16,190 nt of DNA from Ruminococcaceae bacterium UBA3220 (lineage in GTDB: Bacteria > Bacillota > Clostridia > Oscillospirales > Acutalibacteraceae). The DNA is taken from the NCBI GenBank assembly GCA_002363095.1, contig DEWC01000042.1, positions 1-16,190 on the forward strand. The letters are read 5' to 3'. Positions 7,396 to 15,457 of the stretch are shown here, piece after piece. The stretch's first letter is position 1; the number at the start of each line of letters is the position of its first letter. The notes beneath the pieces were generated by a model. That model had not been told where the DNA came from. It ran no database searches and was given only the letters and a program-made list of their open reading frames with translations. The translations under genes and the position numbers were made by a program.

Positions 7396-8937
7396 ATGAT
7401 TAACACTTACAAAACAAAATGCCTGACGCTTTTGAGTTTGCTTTTAAGTTTGGCTGTTGTTTTGGCGCTTCCCGTTTCGGCAGGTAATATCACCACTAGT
7501 ATTACCGCGACAAACGAGGAGGGGGAACTGAATGTAGCCGACTGGTATGACCCTAATGACGAGCTTGAAATCAAAAACGGAGTGCTTGTCATACCAAACG
7601 ACAGTTCTTCCGAGACGCGGATTATAACCAAAATTTTAGCCGAAAAAGACGATTCATATACCGCAATGGCCGAAGTAAGCGGCAGTTTGAAATTCACTTC
7701 GTTGCCGGCGGAAGAATACTTTTCCATCGGTTTCGGGCTTGACGGTATCGAGTCTTACAGTGAGGAACCTGAAAGTGCCGAAATATTGTTTAAAAACACC
7801 GGAGGTCTTTCGATAGGTGCTGTTTATTACGACGAAAGCGGAGATAAGAGCGAAGTCGCTCCCTTTGTTAATGCCGGCAGCGTCTCTTCCGTCCTTTCAT
7901 TTTCAGCGGTGCTTTACTGTAATGATGATTTGAAATTAAGTATTAACGGCAGAGAAGTTGTATCCGCGAAGATTCCGGGTTCCCTTGAGGGTCGTATCGG
8001 ATTTTTACAAAGCGGAAACTGCGGTGCCGAAATAGGCAATCTCAATGTTGTCTTTCATAAGTATGACCGCCCTGAGAATTTCGATTATATCGAAACATTT
8101 GAAAAAGGCGTATATAATGAAGAATTGTTTACAACGGCATATTACGGCAGTGCCCGTTCACCGGCAGGAATGAATGTTGAGGACTATGGCGGAAGCAAGG
8201 TCCTTATGTATCGCAATACCGGGCGATGCTATTTCGGAACAAAAAAGCAGTATTCCAACTTTGAGCTTTCTTTTGATATTCCTTATATTTCGAGGGAAAC
8301 AAAGAAAGACGAGGACGGAAATATTGTCCTTACTCCGTGCGACACATTTTGTATTTCATTCGGAGATGTTGCGAGGGATTTTGACGGTTGGCAGTTTACC
8401 ACTTCTACAGAACTTGTGCATTTTACATTAAATACCGTGTGGGGATACAATCATAAACCCGAAAAATTCAGAGTGCCATACAGCGATATGGGCTTTTCCG
8501 ATAAAAACACCAACCAAGGTTTCTCGGTAAAGATGCGGATGGTTGACGGTAAATTCACCCTATACCTTAAAAAACTTGCCGACACCGAGTTTACTGAAAT
8601 TGCAGCGGCATACTATGAGAATTTCCGTACGGGTTATATTAAATTTTGGAGTACCGGAAATTCGAATATTGCCATAGATAATGTTTCTCTTAAAAATCTT
8701 GACGAAAACCCGAATCTTATTGAAGCAAAGTTTACCTCGGCGCTTATCAAGGTGGACGACTTCAAATATGAAAAGATAAAGCCGGTTTTCAAAAGCAACG
8801 GCAAAGAAGAAAGTGAATTCAAATTTCTCTGGATATACATTTCATTAGGTGTTTCGGCGCTTATTCTTGTCATAGCCTTTACGGTTCGCATTATCTTAAA
8901 TAAAAAGGGGAGGAAAAAGAAGAATGAGAATGTTTAA
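7396..8937 (+). CDS. Exported, C-terminally membrane-anchored protein with two concanavalin-like domains
   Basis: Unrecognised 513-residue protein, likely a cell-surface glycan-binding or scaffold protein (inference). It has a signal peptide (about 1-29, PVSAG), a first beta-rich domain of about 35-225 and a second of about 228-433 that opens with YIETFEKG and closes with AIDNVSLKNL. This pattern is typical of LamG/DUF1080-like jelly rolls. A linker then leads to a transmembrane helix (about 477-501) and a basic tail, KKGRKKK. No catalytic motif is apparent. The overall plan (signal peptide, two beta-sandwich domains, C-terminal helix, basic tail) repeats that of the 2262-3989 product without obvious sequence identity. 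It starts 12 bp after the binding-protein gene with AAGGA upstream, and its last 14 bp overlap the next gene. Confidence 0.85.
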   Translation: MINTYKTKCLTLLSLLLSLAVVLALPVSAGNITTSITATNEEGELNVADWYDPNDELEIKNGVLVIPNDSSSETRIITKILAEKDDSYTAMAEVSGSLKFTSLPAEEYFSIGFGLDGIESYSEEPESAEILFKNTGGLSIGAVYYDESGDKSEVAPFVNAGSVSSVLSFSAVLYCNDDLKLSINGREVVSAKIPGSLEGRIGFLQSGNCGAEIGNLNVVFHKYDRPENFDYIETFEKGVYNEELFTTAYYGSARSPAGMNVEDYGGSKVLMYRNTGRCYFGTKKQYSNFELSFDIPYISRETKKDEDGNIVLTPCDTFCISFGDVARDFDGWQFTTSTELVHFTLNTVWGYNHKPEKFRVPYSDMGFSDKNTNQGFSVKMRMVDGKFTLYLKKLADTEFTEIAAAYYENFRTGYIKFWSTGNSNIAIDNVSLKNLDENPNLIEAKFTSALIKVDDFKYEKIKPVFKSNGKEESEFKFLWIYISLGVSALILVIAFTVRIILNKKGRKKKNENV

Positions 8938-10336
8938 AAGAACATTATCGTTAGTTCTGTCCTGTATTTTACTCATCTCTACCTATTGCTCATGCGGTAA
9001 TTCCTCCGCCAAAATTGAACCGTTGAAGGTTGAAAAGGTTGATACATATTCATTCGATTTTATCGGCGGAAAAGATGTTATGCCGATAGTCGGATACCAC
9101 GGACCTCAGACCTATCAGTATTCGGCAAAAGGGCAGAGCATTCCCGACTATTTTTCTGATGATTTTATGAAGATGGTTGCCGACAGTGGCGTTAATGTTA
9201 TAGTCGCGACAGGCGTTGACTATACCACAAAAACGAAATATGTAAAGCGATTGCTTGAACTCGGCAACAAATACGGCGTTGGAATATTTGTTCACGATAC
9301 GGCGGTAAATGCAAGTTTGGATGACGAAACATTAAGCGTTTCCGAACTTGACCAGCAGATAAATCAATATGTAAGCAACCCTGCGTGTTGCGGACTCTAT
9401 ATTATTGATGAGCCTGCTAACAAAGAATACTACCCCGAATATGAATACAAGTATATTTCGCGCTACGGAAAATTAATGAAAAATCTTTCCGACCTTAATG
9501 TTTTCACCTATTGCAATATGTTTCCCGCAACCTCTACAAGCGTTGCGGATAAGTATCGAAGATATCTTAACGAATTTCTGGACACCTGTCCCGTAAAGGT
9601 GTTGAGTTACGATAAATATCCTTTTGTGAGTGACAACTCGCTTAAATACGCGGATGAATGGATATTTAACCTTTCCGAAATACGCAAAGCGGCGGAGGCG
9701 CACAATATTCCGTTCTGGAGCTTTATCCAGGCAGGCAGTCAGTGGAATGATGCGCAGGCGCATTTTGATACACAAGGATACTTCCCCGAAGAAGGTTCAT
9801 TTGACTGGCTTGTAAACACTTCTCTTGCCTTCGGAGCAAAGGGTATTCAGTATTTCCCGCTTTTGCAACCCTATTGGTTCGCCTACAGTTCTACAGAGCC
9901 TTACGATTTTGAGCGTAACGGTCTTATCGGAGCGTGGGGGAACAAAAACCGCTGGTATTATTACGCCCAAGAGATAAACAAGCAGATTCGTGCAGTCGAT
10001 CAGGTGCTTATGAATTCCAAAAACAAGGGAATTATTGTTACCGACGATAAATCAAAAGAGCATTTTGCAAATTGCGAATATATGCTCAAAGGAAACAAAT
10101 GGCGCGAGCTTGAGTCGGCTTCCGGCAACCTTATGATCGGATGCTTTAACTATCAGGGCCATTCGGCTTTCTATGTTGTCAACTACGATAACGAAAGCGC
10201 ACAAAAGACCGCCCTCAAATTCTCCGGTAAATACAAAATGGAGGTTACGCAGGGTGCCAAAACAAAATCATTCAATACAGATGAATTAGAGCTTACGCTT
10301 TGTGCGGGCGAGGGTGTATTGATTGTTATGAAATAG
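8924..10336 (+). CDS. Exported TIM-barrel glycoside-hydrolase-like protein
   Basis: 470-residue predicted carbohydrate-active protein of a family I cannot name. The N-terminus has a basic stretch, a hydrophobic core and a CSCG sequence at 22-25. It could be a lipoprotein cleaved before Cys24, but the lipobox is not canonical. An (alpha/beta)8 barrel follows: VMPIVGYHGP (strand 1), IFVHD125 (strand 3), GLYIID-E163-P (strand 4), VLSYD230KYPF (strand 6), FIQ269AGSQWND (strand 7) and AKGIQYFPLLQP (strand 8). A small beta domain (about 395-470) ends the protein. Glu163 sits where clan GH-A enzymes carry their acid/base, but the strand-7 position is Gln rather than Glu. GGGGAGG lies 10 nt before the chosen ATG. 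Homologous barrels occur in the two following genes. The overlap with the upstream gene suggests coupled translation. Confidence 0.85.
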   Translation: MRMFKRTLSLVLSCILLISTYCSCGNSSAKIEPLKVEKVDTYSFDFIGGKDVMPIVGYHGPQTYQYSAKGQSIPDYFSDDFMKMVADSGVNVIVATGVDYTTKTKYVKRLLELGNKYGVGIFVHDTAVNASLDDETLSVSELDQQINQYVSNPACCGLYIIDEPANKEYYPEYEYKYISRYGKLMKNLSDLNVFTYCNMFPATSTSVADKYRRYLNEFLDTCPVKVLSYDKYPFVSDNSLKYADEWIFNLSEIRKAAEAHNIPFWSFIQAGSQWNDAQAHFDTQGYFPEEGSFDWLVNTSLAFGAKGIQYFPLLQPYWFAYSSTEPYDFERNGLIGAWGNKNRWYYYAQEINKQIRAVDQVLMNSKNKGIIVTDDKSKEHFANCEYMLKGNKWRELESASGNLMIGCFNYQGHSAFYVVNYDNESAQKTALKFSGKYKMEVTQGAKTKSFNTDELELTLCAGEGVLIVMK

Positions 10337-10424
10337 TCTTTTGACAATTTAATGCAAAGTTGGTGATGCTTTCAAAGCGATATTAAGCAACCCAAAAGAA
10401 TAATAAGTCAGGAGGTTTTTACAA
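10337..10424 (+). promoter_or_regulatory. 88-bp gap with strong Shine-Dalgarno and isolated TTGACA
   Basis: The only sizeable gap in the operon before the hairpin. AGGAGGT at 10410-10416, 8 nt before ATG, is among the best ribosome sites in the window. TTGACA occurs at 10341-10346, but the sequence 16-18 bp downstream (around TGATGC) is a poor -10, so an internal promoter for the very large gene is only possible. No terminator hairpin is present. Confidence 0.3.
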
Positions 10425-13400
10425 ATGGCAAAAAATTCATCAGCAAAAAAGATTTTAGCAACCCTTTGCGCGGTTTGTCTTGTAGCAGTTTCCTGCTTTA
10501 CGGGACTTTCAGCGGCAACCACTGCATTTGCAGATACGCCGTCCGTGCCCAATCCGTCAAATCCCACGCATTTGACCCTTTCGGATGTAGGTATGTCTAA
10601 TACCGGCACAATCAGCGCCACAGACAAAACCTATGCTCCGGGATTTGACAATACACTTTTCAGTTTTTATATGAAGTGTAGTTCTTCGGCCGGCAGAATT
10701 TATTTCGCCGGTAACGGCAACTATTCGGGTTTCTGTATTGTTTACAACAGCAACGGAACCGTATCTCTCCAGGATGCAAATACAACGGCAAACCTGCTCG
10801 GATATTCTACGGTTAATATTGCCCCGGAAACAGTAGGAATTGACTCTTTCTTAACCGATGAGGTTTTGTATCAGTTTGAGACCCATTATCTCGACCTTGA
10901 TGCAGGCGGAACCAAAAACGATGCCCGTCTTACCCTCTATATTAACGGAACACATGTAGCAACTGCCGAAACATTCAACAGAGTTGACAGGCTCGGCAAC
11001 CATTTCTACACTACCGGCGGTACAAGATATTTCAGAAGCCATTCTGAAACTGAACATGAGCGCAGAGACGCTTATGAAAAATGGACCTTCAGAGATTTAG
11101 GCATTGCCGATGGCGAAAAGGTTTCCATGACCGGTTCTATGGTAGGTCCGCTTGACGGAAGTATGTTTATCGGAAAAATCAATTTCCCGACCACCTCTTT
11201 CGGTAACTTCTATATCGGAACCGGCGACTGGTACGGAATTGAAATCGAAAGCTCCGGCAGCGACAGCTTGAAGCTTCAGGTTATAAACGGCGCTTCAAAT
11301 CTTGCAACACTTAATCCTACAACGGCGGGGGCGACCCTTCGCGGAAACGACGATCTTACCCTCGGCATTTCGGTTGATTATTTTGACGTTGACACCGCAA
11401 ACGGAACCGCTAAATTAAAGATCGGCGTTTGGGTTAACGGCGAACTTTATAACGGCAACTATTTCAGAACCGGCGATATTAATACCTCTTATTTAGCAAG
11501 AAGAATTCATACTTATGGTATGAACGGCGTCGTTGTAGCTTCGGTTGCCACCACCACATCTCTCGCCGTTCCGGAATTTGATTCCTTCACGGTAGCCGAC
11601 ACTTCGCCCACATTTTCAAACGCGAATGTCAATACCGGTAACTTCACCGGAACTATCCCCGCTGATTCGCTTGACGAACAAATCTTCACCTTGAAGGTAA
11701 ATTATACCGCCAATTCTCAGCAATTTCACTATGCAGGTGCGGTAGGTTCCAATTACAGCGGATTTACGCTTTATACGGCAGACAGCGGTGCTGCACTCTA
11801 TCTCCGTCAGATTTCCGGCAGTGTAGTTTCCAACTTTGTTAACGCTAATTATTACGCAGAAGATATATTCGGAGAAGGCGGATCTTTCTTTAATGAATTT
11901 ATCCTTCAGATATCCACCGAGTTTGTTGATGTCGATAACGACGGAAATGAAGATGATGTTAAGTTAGGCGTTTGGTTCAACGGCTCGCTCGGTAACGGAC
12001 ATTATCTCTATTATATCGATGCGGCAGCAGGTCTTGGAAAGAACATTTCCGCAAATGAAGGCGGTGCTCCGAAACTTTACTCATACTATGAAGAACTCCC
12101 AGCGGAGTTAAGTACCTATGAAGAATGGACCTATTCCGATGTTGACCGTGCCGACGGCGCAGTTTCAAGCGGATGGGTATTCACTCCCGTGACAGGCGAA
12201 ACACTTGACAATACCGTTTTCCACGGTTATGTAACCTTTACAGGCGGCGACCAGTACCTGATGCTCGGCTCTTCCAAGAGCTACAACGGTTACGGCTTTA
12301 CAACCGCTTCCGACAGCACCATTCTTAATTTCAGATTGTTGGTAGGAGGCAGTTTTAAAAACGCCTATACCCTTAACGCATCGGAGTTGGGTCTCGCTTC
12401 ATTCCACAATACTAAGTTAGAACTTAATATTGCTACCCGTGTTCTTAAGGATAACGGAGACGGAACATATTTGGTTGAAGTTTTCCCGATGATAAACGGC
12501 GTTTTGCCCCGTGGCAAGAGCTGGACTCTGAATATCAATAAGGCAAAATTCACAAGAAGCTTAGGTCTTGCAAATCCGATGGTACTTGAAAGCATCGCTT
12601 CAAGTCATACCAACACCGTTCCCACTTCCTTTACAAAACTCACCCTTAACGATTTGGGAATAAGCAAGGACATTTACAACGATATCAAAAATGCATATAC
12701 AAACGGTTATTATGCAGGTTCCTGGGATGAAACCGTTCTTTCACTGAATGTTAATTTCGGAACATGGAAGTCACGTATTCGTTTCGCAAGAGGCGACGGT
12801 TCTTATTCCGGTATCTGCCTCTACAGATCCGGCGATAACCTTGTGTTCGGTGCGGATTCTACTCCGTTCTCAAGTCTTCTTTCAAATGTTACCGTTACTC
12901 CGGCACAACTCGGACTTGAATCGTTTGACAACGTGAGACTTGCAGTTAATTTTGTAACCGATTATATTGACCTTGATTGTGACGGAAGCGAAGACGATAT
13001 CAAGGTAGGATGCTTTATCAACGGCGTCCTCGCAGGCGGTCATTATCTCTACGGTTACGATGCAGTAGCATCTATGGGAACAAGATTTGCGGTAAATGAA
13101 GGCTGTGTTGCCGAGCTTTCCGAAATTGCCGTTCCCGCAAGAACCATGTATGAAACAAATTATGATTTCTACACCCTTAGCAATGCCGGCATCAATGACG
13201 GCACAGGCGTTGCTTACGGCATATTAAAGAATAGTGCCGGTGCCGATGTTGAAGGTACGGCTTATGATGCTTTAATGTTTGGCGCAAGAATCAAGTTTGT
13301 AACTACCGGTGCGAGAATGCACTATGCGGCATCCGATGATTCGCAGTTCAGCGGTATCCAGCTCCGCTTACTCGGCGACGGTACACTTACCGTTGAGCCC

Positions 13401-15392
13401 TACAGCGGAAAACTGACTTACACCACTATAATCATTGACCCCGCTCAATTTGAGCTCGAAACATTCGCTAACACCGAATTCACCCTTAAAATCACAACCG
13501 ATATCGTTGATGCTAACGGCAGCGGTGATACCGATGATGTTAAGGTAGGTTTCTGGATTAACGATATTCTTGCCAACAACCGCTATCTCTATATTATGGA
13601 TCAGGCGGATGTTTTGGGCAGAAATGTTAACTTCAATGAAGGCTCCGATACCGTACGCCGTTCGCTTTGGGATATTGAAGCACCTAACGACGGAACCGTT
13701 CTTTATTATCAGATTGCCACAGGTCATCCCTATCTTGTTACCGCCGATTATATGGTAAATACAAGAGGCGACCGTTTCGATAACGGCGAAGAGGTTTTGA
13801 CCGCCGGCGATTACACCGCTTACTATGAGGAAAACGGCAGTCTTTTAGAGGCGGAGCATACAATTGTATTGTGGCGTGATTGGGATATTTGTCCCGATGA
13901 AGGACTTAATATACTCGATCTCGTAGCCCTTAAAAAGCTTAATGCCGCAGCAGAATCGGTTGAAGGCTTTGTAGGATACAGACCGCCCACACTCGCAGGT
14001 CAGATGGCCGCTATTAACAAAGTAGGCGCCGCAAACCTTACGACCCTTTGCAATCACCTTTTAGGCAGAACACTTATAACCGAGACCTATACCTACACTT
14101 ATGCAAAAAGTGATGCTAACGGTCTTGTAATGCCTATCGGCGCATGGATCTCGCCCACAACATATCCGGCGAGATCCGCTATCGGAACCGATCTTGCAGG
14201 TTACGGTATCGAAACAAATTTTCTTCAAGAAAAATACTATGATATGATCGATGATCTCGGAGTAAATCAGCTTACCTACACCGAGAAGAATTTCGGAGAT
14301 TCCGGCTCTTCAAGTATTCTTAAAGGTCTTGCTTTGGCAGAGGATCACGGATTGGCCGTTTTTGTTGACGATTCGGGCATTGGTGATGACGAAACCGACG
14401 AAACGGCACTTGCCGAAAGAGTTAATGCTTACAGCAGATATGCATCATTCGGCGGCATCCATATTGGCGATGAGCCTCACACTTCGACCTACCAAAGTAG
14501 TGCTACCACCAAGACTGTATCGGAAATCGCCGATAAGTCGACCCTTATCAACAGCTACACAAACCTTTTAGGTTATGTTAACCTCTATGGCGACTATACC
14601 CTTAATAATACTCAGTACAAGGCATACCTCGCCGAGGCCATCAGCGAATTAAATCCGAAGGTTCTTTCATTTGACCATTATAGCGGAACAACATCCACTA
14701 ACGGAGCAAAATCTTACTTCGGCTCACTTGAAGCTATAAGAGAAGCATCGCTTACAAATGATATTCCGTTTATCGGATTTATAAGCACCGGCGACGATTA
14801 TACTCCGAATGCGATTTATACCGATGATGACGCTCCTACACCCGAGCAGATAAAGTGGAATGTAAACACCTTGCTCGCTTACGGCGCAAAGGGCTATAAC
14901 TGGTTTACCCTTATCCAGCCGTGGTACTTCGCTCTCGAAGGCGATGGAGAAATTGAAGGTATGGACTTTGACCGTTGCGGTCTTATAGGTGCTAACGGCG
15001 AACCTACAAGAAACTATGATGTTGCACAGGAAATCAATACATATGTTGCCACCATCGACCATATCCTGATGGCTTCAACCAGCGTTGATGTTTTGGCTGT
15101 CGGAACCTCTGCACAGACTCAGACCGGCATTTCCAAGACCTCCTATAACGGCACTACCGTTTCTGCGGGTGACGCTTCAACAGGCGCTATTGTAGGTGTA
15201 TTTGATTACAACGGCAAAACTGCCTACTATGTTGTAAATCACAACACCGACGATTCACAAAACATTACTCTTAACTTCGGCTCTTCGCAGAGTATAAGAG
15301 TTTACACGGAAAGCGGAAACACAACTACTACCGCTTCATCACAAGTTTTGTCGCTCGGCGCAGGCGAAGCCGCCCTCGTTGTAGTCGGCTAA
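10425..15392 (+). CDS. Giant secreted protein: six tandem repeats, dockerin-like module, C-terminal TIM barrel
   Basis: 1655-residue exported protein, probably an extracellular multimodular enzyme or binding protein acting on a polysaccharide (inference). A signal peptide ends at about AFA36 (an alternative lipobox-like AVSC24 is weak). Residues 49-1088 are six repeats of about 168-180 residues. A short beta segment leads to a dockerin-like module at 1152-1214. The TIM barrel runs from about 1234 (LVMPIGAWI), with VDD1316SG, IGDE1350PH, LSFD1417HY and AKGYNWFTLIQPWYF, followed by a beta domain ending in GEAALVVVG. The barrel is paralogous to the 8924 and 15458 products. No LPXTG, transmembrane or SLH anchor is seen at the C-terminus. 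A strong AGGAGGT lies 8 nt before the ATG. A stable hairpin follows the stop codon. The module order is certain; enzymatic activity and substrate are not. Confidence 0.9.
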   Translation: MAKNSSAKKILATLCAVCLVAVSCFTGLSAATTAFADTPSVPNPSNPTHLTLSDVGMSNTGTISATDKTYAPGFDNTLFSFYMKCSSSAGRIYFAGNGNYSGFCIVYNSNGTVSLQDANTTANLLGYSTVNIAPETVGIDSFLTDEVLYQFETHYLDLDAGGTKNDARLTLYINGTHVATAETFNRVDRLGNHFYTTGGTRYFRSHSETEHERRDAYEKWTFRDLGIADGEKVSMTGSMVGPLDGSMFIGKINFPTTSFGNFYIGTGDWYGIEIESSGSDSLKLQVINGASNLATLNPTTAGATLRGNDDLTLGISVDYFDVDTANGTAKLKIGVWVNGELYNGNYFRTGDINTSYLARRIHTYGMNGVVVASVATTTSLAVPEFDSFTVADTSPTFSNANVNTGNFTGTIPADSLDEQIFTLKVNYTANSQQFHYAGAVGSNYSGFTLYTADSGAALYLRQISGSVVSNFVNANYYAEDIFGEGGSFFNEFILQISTEFVDVDNDGNEDDVKLGVWFNGSLGNGHYLYYIDAAAGLGKNISANEGGAPKLYSYYEELPAELSTYEEWTYSDVDRADGAVSSGWVFTPVTGETLDNTVFHGYVTFTGGDQYLMLGSSKSYNGYGFTTASDSTILNFRLLVGGSFKNAYTLNASELGLASFHNTKLELNIATRVLKDNGDGTYLVEVFPMINGVLPRGKSWTLNINKAKFTRSLGLANPMVLESIASSHTNTVPTSFTKLTLNDLGISKDIYNDIKNAYTNGYYAGSWDETVLSLNVNFGTWKSRIRFARGDGSYSGICLYRSGDNLVFGADSTPFSSLLSNVTVTPAQLGLESFDNVRLAVNFVTDYIDLDCDGSEDDIKVGCFINGVLAGGHYLYGYDAVASMGTRFAVNEGCVAELSEIAVPARTMYETNYDFYTLSNAGINDGTGVAYGILKNSAGADVEGTAYDALMFGARIKFVTTGARMHYAASDDSQFSGIQLRLLGDGTLTVEPYSGKLTYTTIIIDPAQFELETFANTEFTLKITTDIVDANGSGDTDDVKVGFWINDILANNRYLYIMDQADVLGRNVNFNEGSDTVRRSLWDIEAPNDGTVLYYQIATGHPYLVTADYMVNTRGDRFDNGEEVLTAGDYTAYYEENGSLLEAEHTIVLWRDWDICPDEGLNILDLVALKKLNAAAESVEGFVGYRPPTLAGQMAAINKVGAANLTTLCNHLLGRTLITETYTYTYAKSDANGLVMPIGAWISPTTYPARSAIGTDLAGYGIETNFLQEKYYDMIDDLGVNQLTYTEKNFGDSGSSSILKGLALAEDHGLAVFVDDSGIGDDETDETALAERVNAYSRYASFGGIHIGDEPHTSTYQSSATTKTVSEIADKSTLINSYTNLLGYVNLYGDYTLNNTQYKAYLAEAISELNPKVLSFDHYSGTTSTNGAKSYFGSLEAIREASLTNDIPFIGFISTGDDYTPNAIYTDDDAPTPEQIKWNVNTLLAYGAKGYNWFTLIQPWYFALEGDGEIEGMDFDRCGLIGANGEPTRNYDVAQEINTYVATIDHILMASTSVDVLAVGTSAQTQTGISKTSYNGTTVSAGDASTGAIVGVFDYNGKTAYYVVNHNTDDSQNITLNFGSSQSIRVYTESGNTTTTASSQVLSLGAGEAALVVVG
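10569..13688 (+). repeat. Six tandem ~175-residue protein repeats with DxDxDG-type loops
   Basis: Repeat starts fall at about residues 49, 221, 389, 569, 737 and 917. Openings resemble T(L/F)xDLGIxxG. Each unit has an acidic loop followed by a (K)(L/V)GxWxNG strand: LDLDAGGTKND (157), FDVDTANG (321), VDVDNDGNEDDVKLG (502), DNGDG (676), LDCDGSEDDIKVG (849) and ANGSGDTDDVKVG (1029). The third, fifth and sixth also share an NEG end motif. The acidic loops resemble calcium-binding DxDxDG loops, and the whole unit looks like a LamG/concanavalin-type sandwich; the fold is inference. Confidence 0.8.
13878..14066 (+). other. Degenerate dockerin-like module within the giant protein
   Basis: Residues 1152-1214. 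The first half, D1154-ICPDEGLN-ILD-LVALKKL, keeps four of the five standard dockerin calcium-loop side chains (positions 1, 5, 9 and 12) but has Cys1156 in place of Asn at position 3. The second half keeps only the helix pattern (LTTLCNHLLG); its loop has no acidic ligands. It joins the repeat array to the TIM barrel instead of lying at a terminus. Confidence 0.6.
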
Positions 15393-15402
15393 TTAAAAAT
15401 CA

Positions 15403-15432
15403 TCCTGCTGTGGGGGAGACCCCACAGCAGGA
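15403..15432 (+). terminator. Perfect 12-13 bp intercistronic hairpin with GAGA tetraloop
   Basis: CCTGCTGTGGGG (15404-15415) pairs perfectly with CCCCACAGCAGG (15420-15431) around a GAGA loop, which is a GNRA tetraloop, and one further T-A pair extends the stem. It lies 11 bp after the stop codon of the 1655-residue gene. On the plus strand it is followed by AAAAAGG, not a U-tract, so it is a poor intrinsic terminator in the operon direction. It may instead stabilise or help process the upstream mRNA, lowering expression of the next gene. On the minus strand it would be followed by ATGATTTTT, a weak terminator. Confidence 0.6.
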
Positions 15433-15457
15433 AAAAGGCAGAATTGAGGCGAAAACC

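Noticed and set aside
7407..7727. 106-codon minus-strand frame opposite the 7396 gene
   Set aside because: The plus strand here encodes the signal peptide and first domain of a protein with good start signals; the antisense frame looks incidental.
10341..10369. Internal promoter before the giant gene (TTGACA at 10341)
   Set aside because: No acceptable -10 element occurs at 16-18 bp; kept only as a possibility.
10368..10378. GCTTTCAAAGC as a terminator hairpin
   Set aside because: The two 5-bp arms are separated by a single base, too short for a loop, and no U-tract follows.
10569..13688. DNA-level repeats as a mobile or CRISPR array
   Set aside because: Similarity is at protein level with diverged DNA and repeats of ~520 bp, all in one reading frame, so these are protein domains.
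13368..13727. 119-codon open frame on the opposite strand within the giant gene
   Set aside because: It lies wholly inside a clear coding frame with repeat-conserved residues, and shows no ribosome site or recognisable protein pattern.
14724..15062. 112-codon minus-strand frame opposite the C-terminal barrel
   Set aside because: It is a mirror of codon bias in the conserved barrel sequence, with no independent support.
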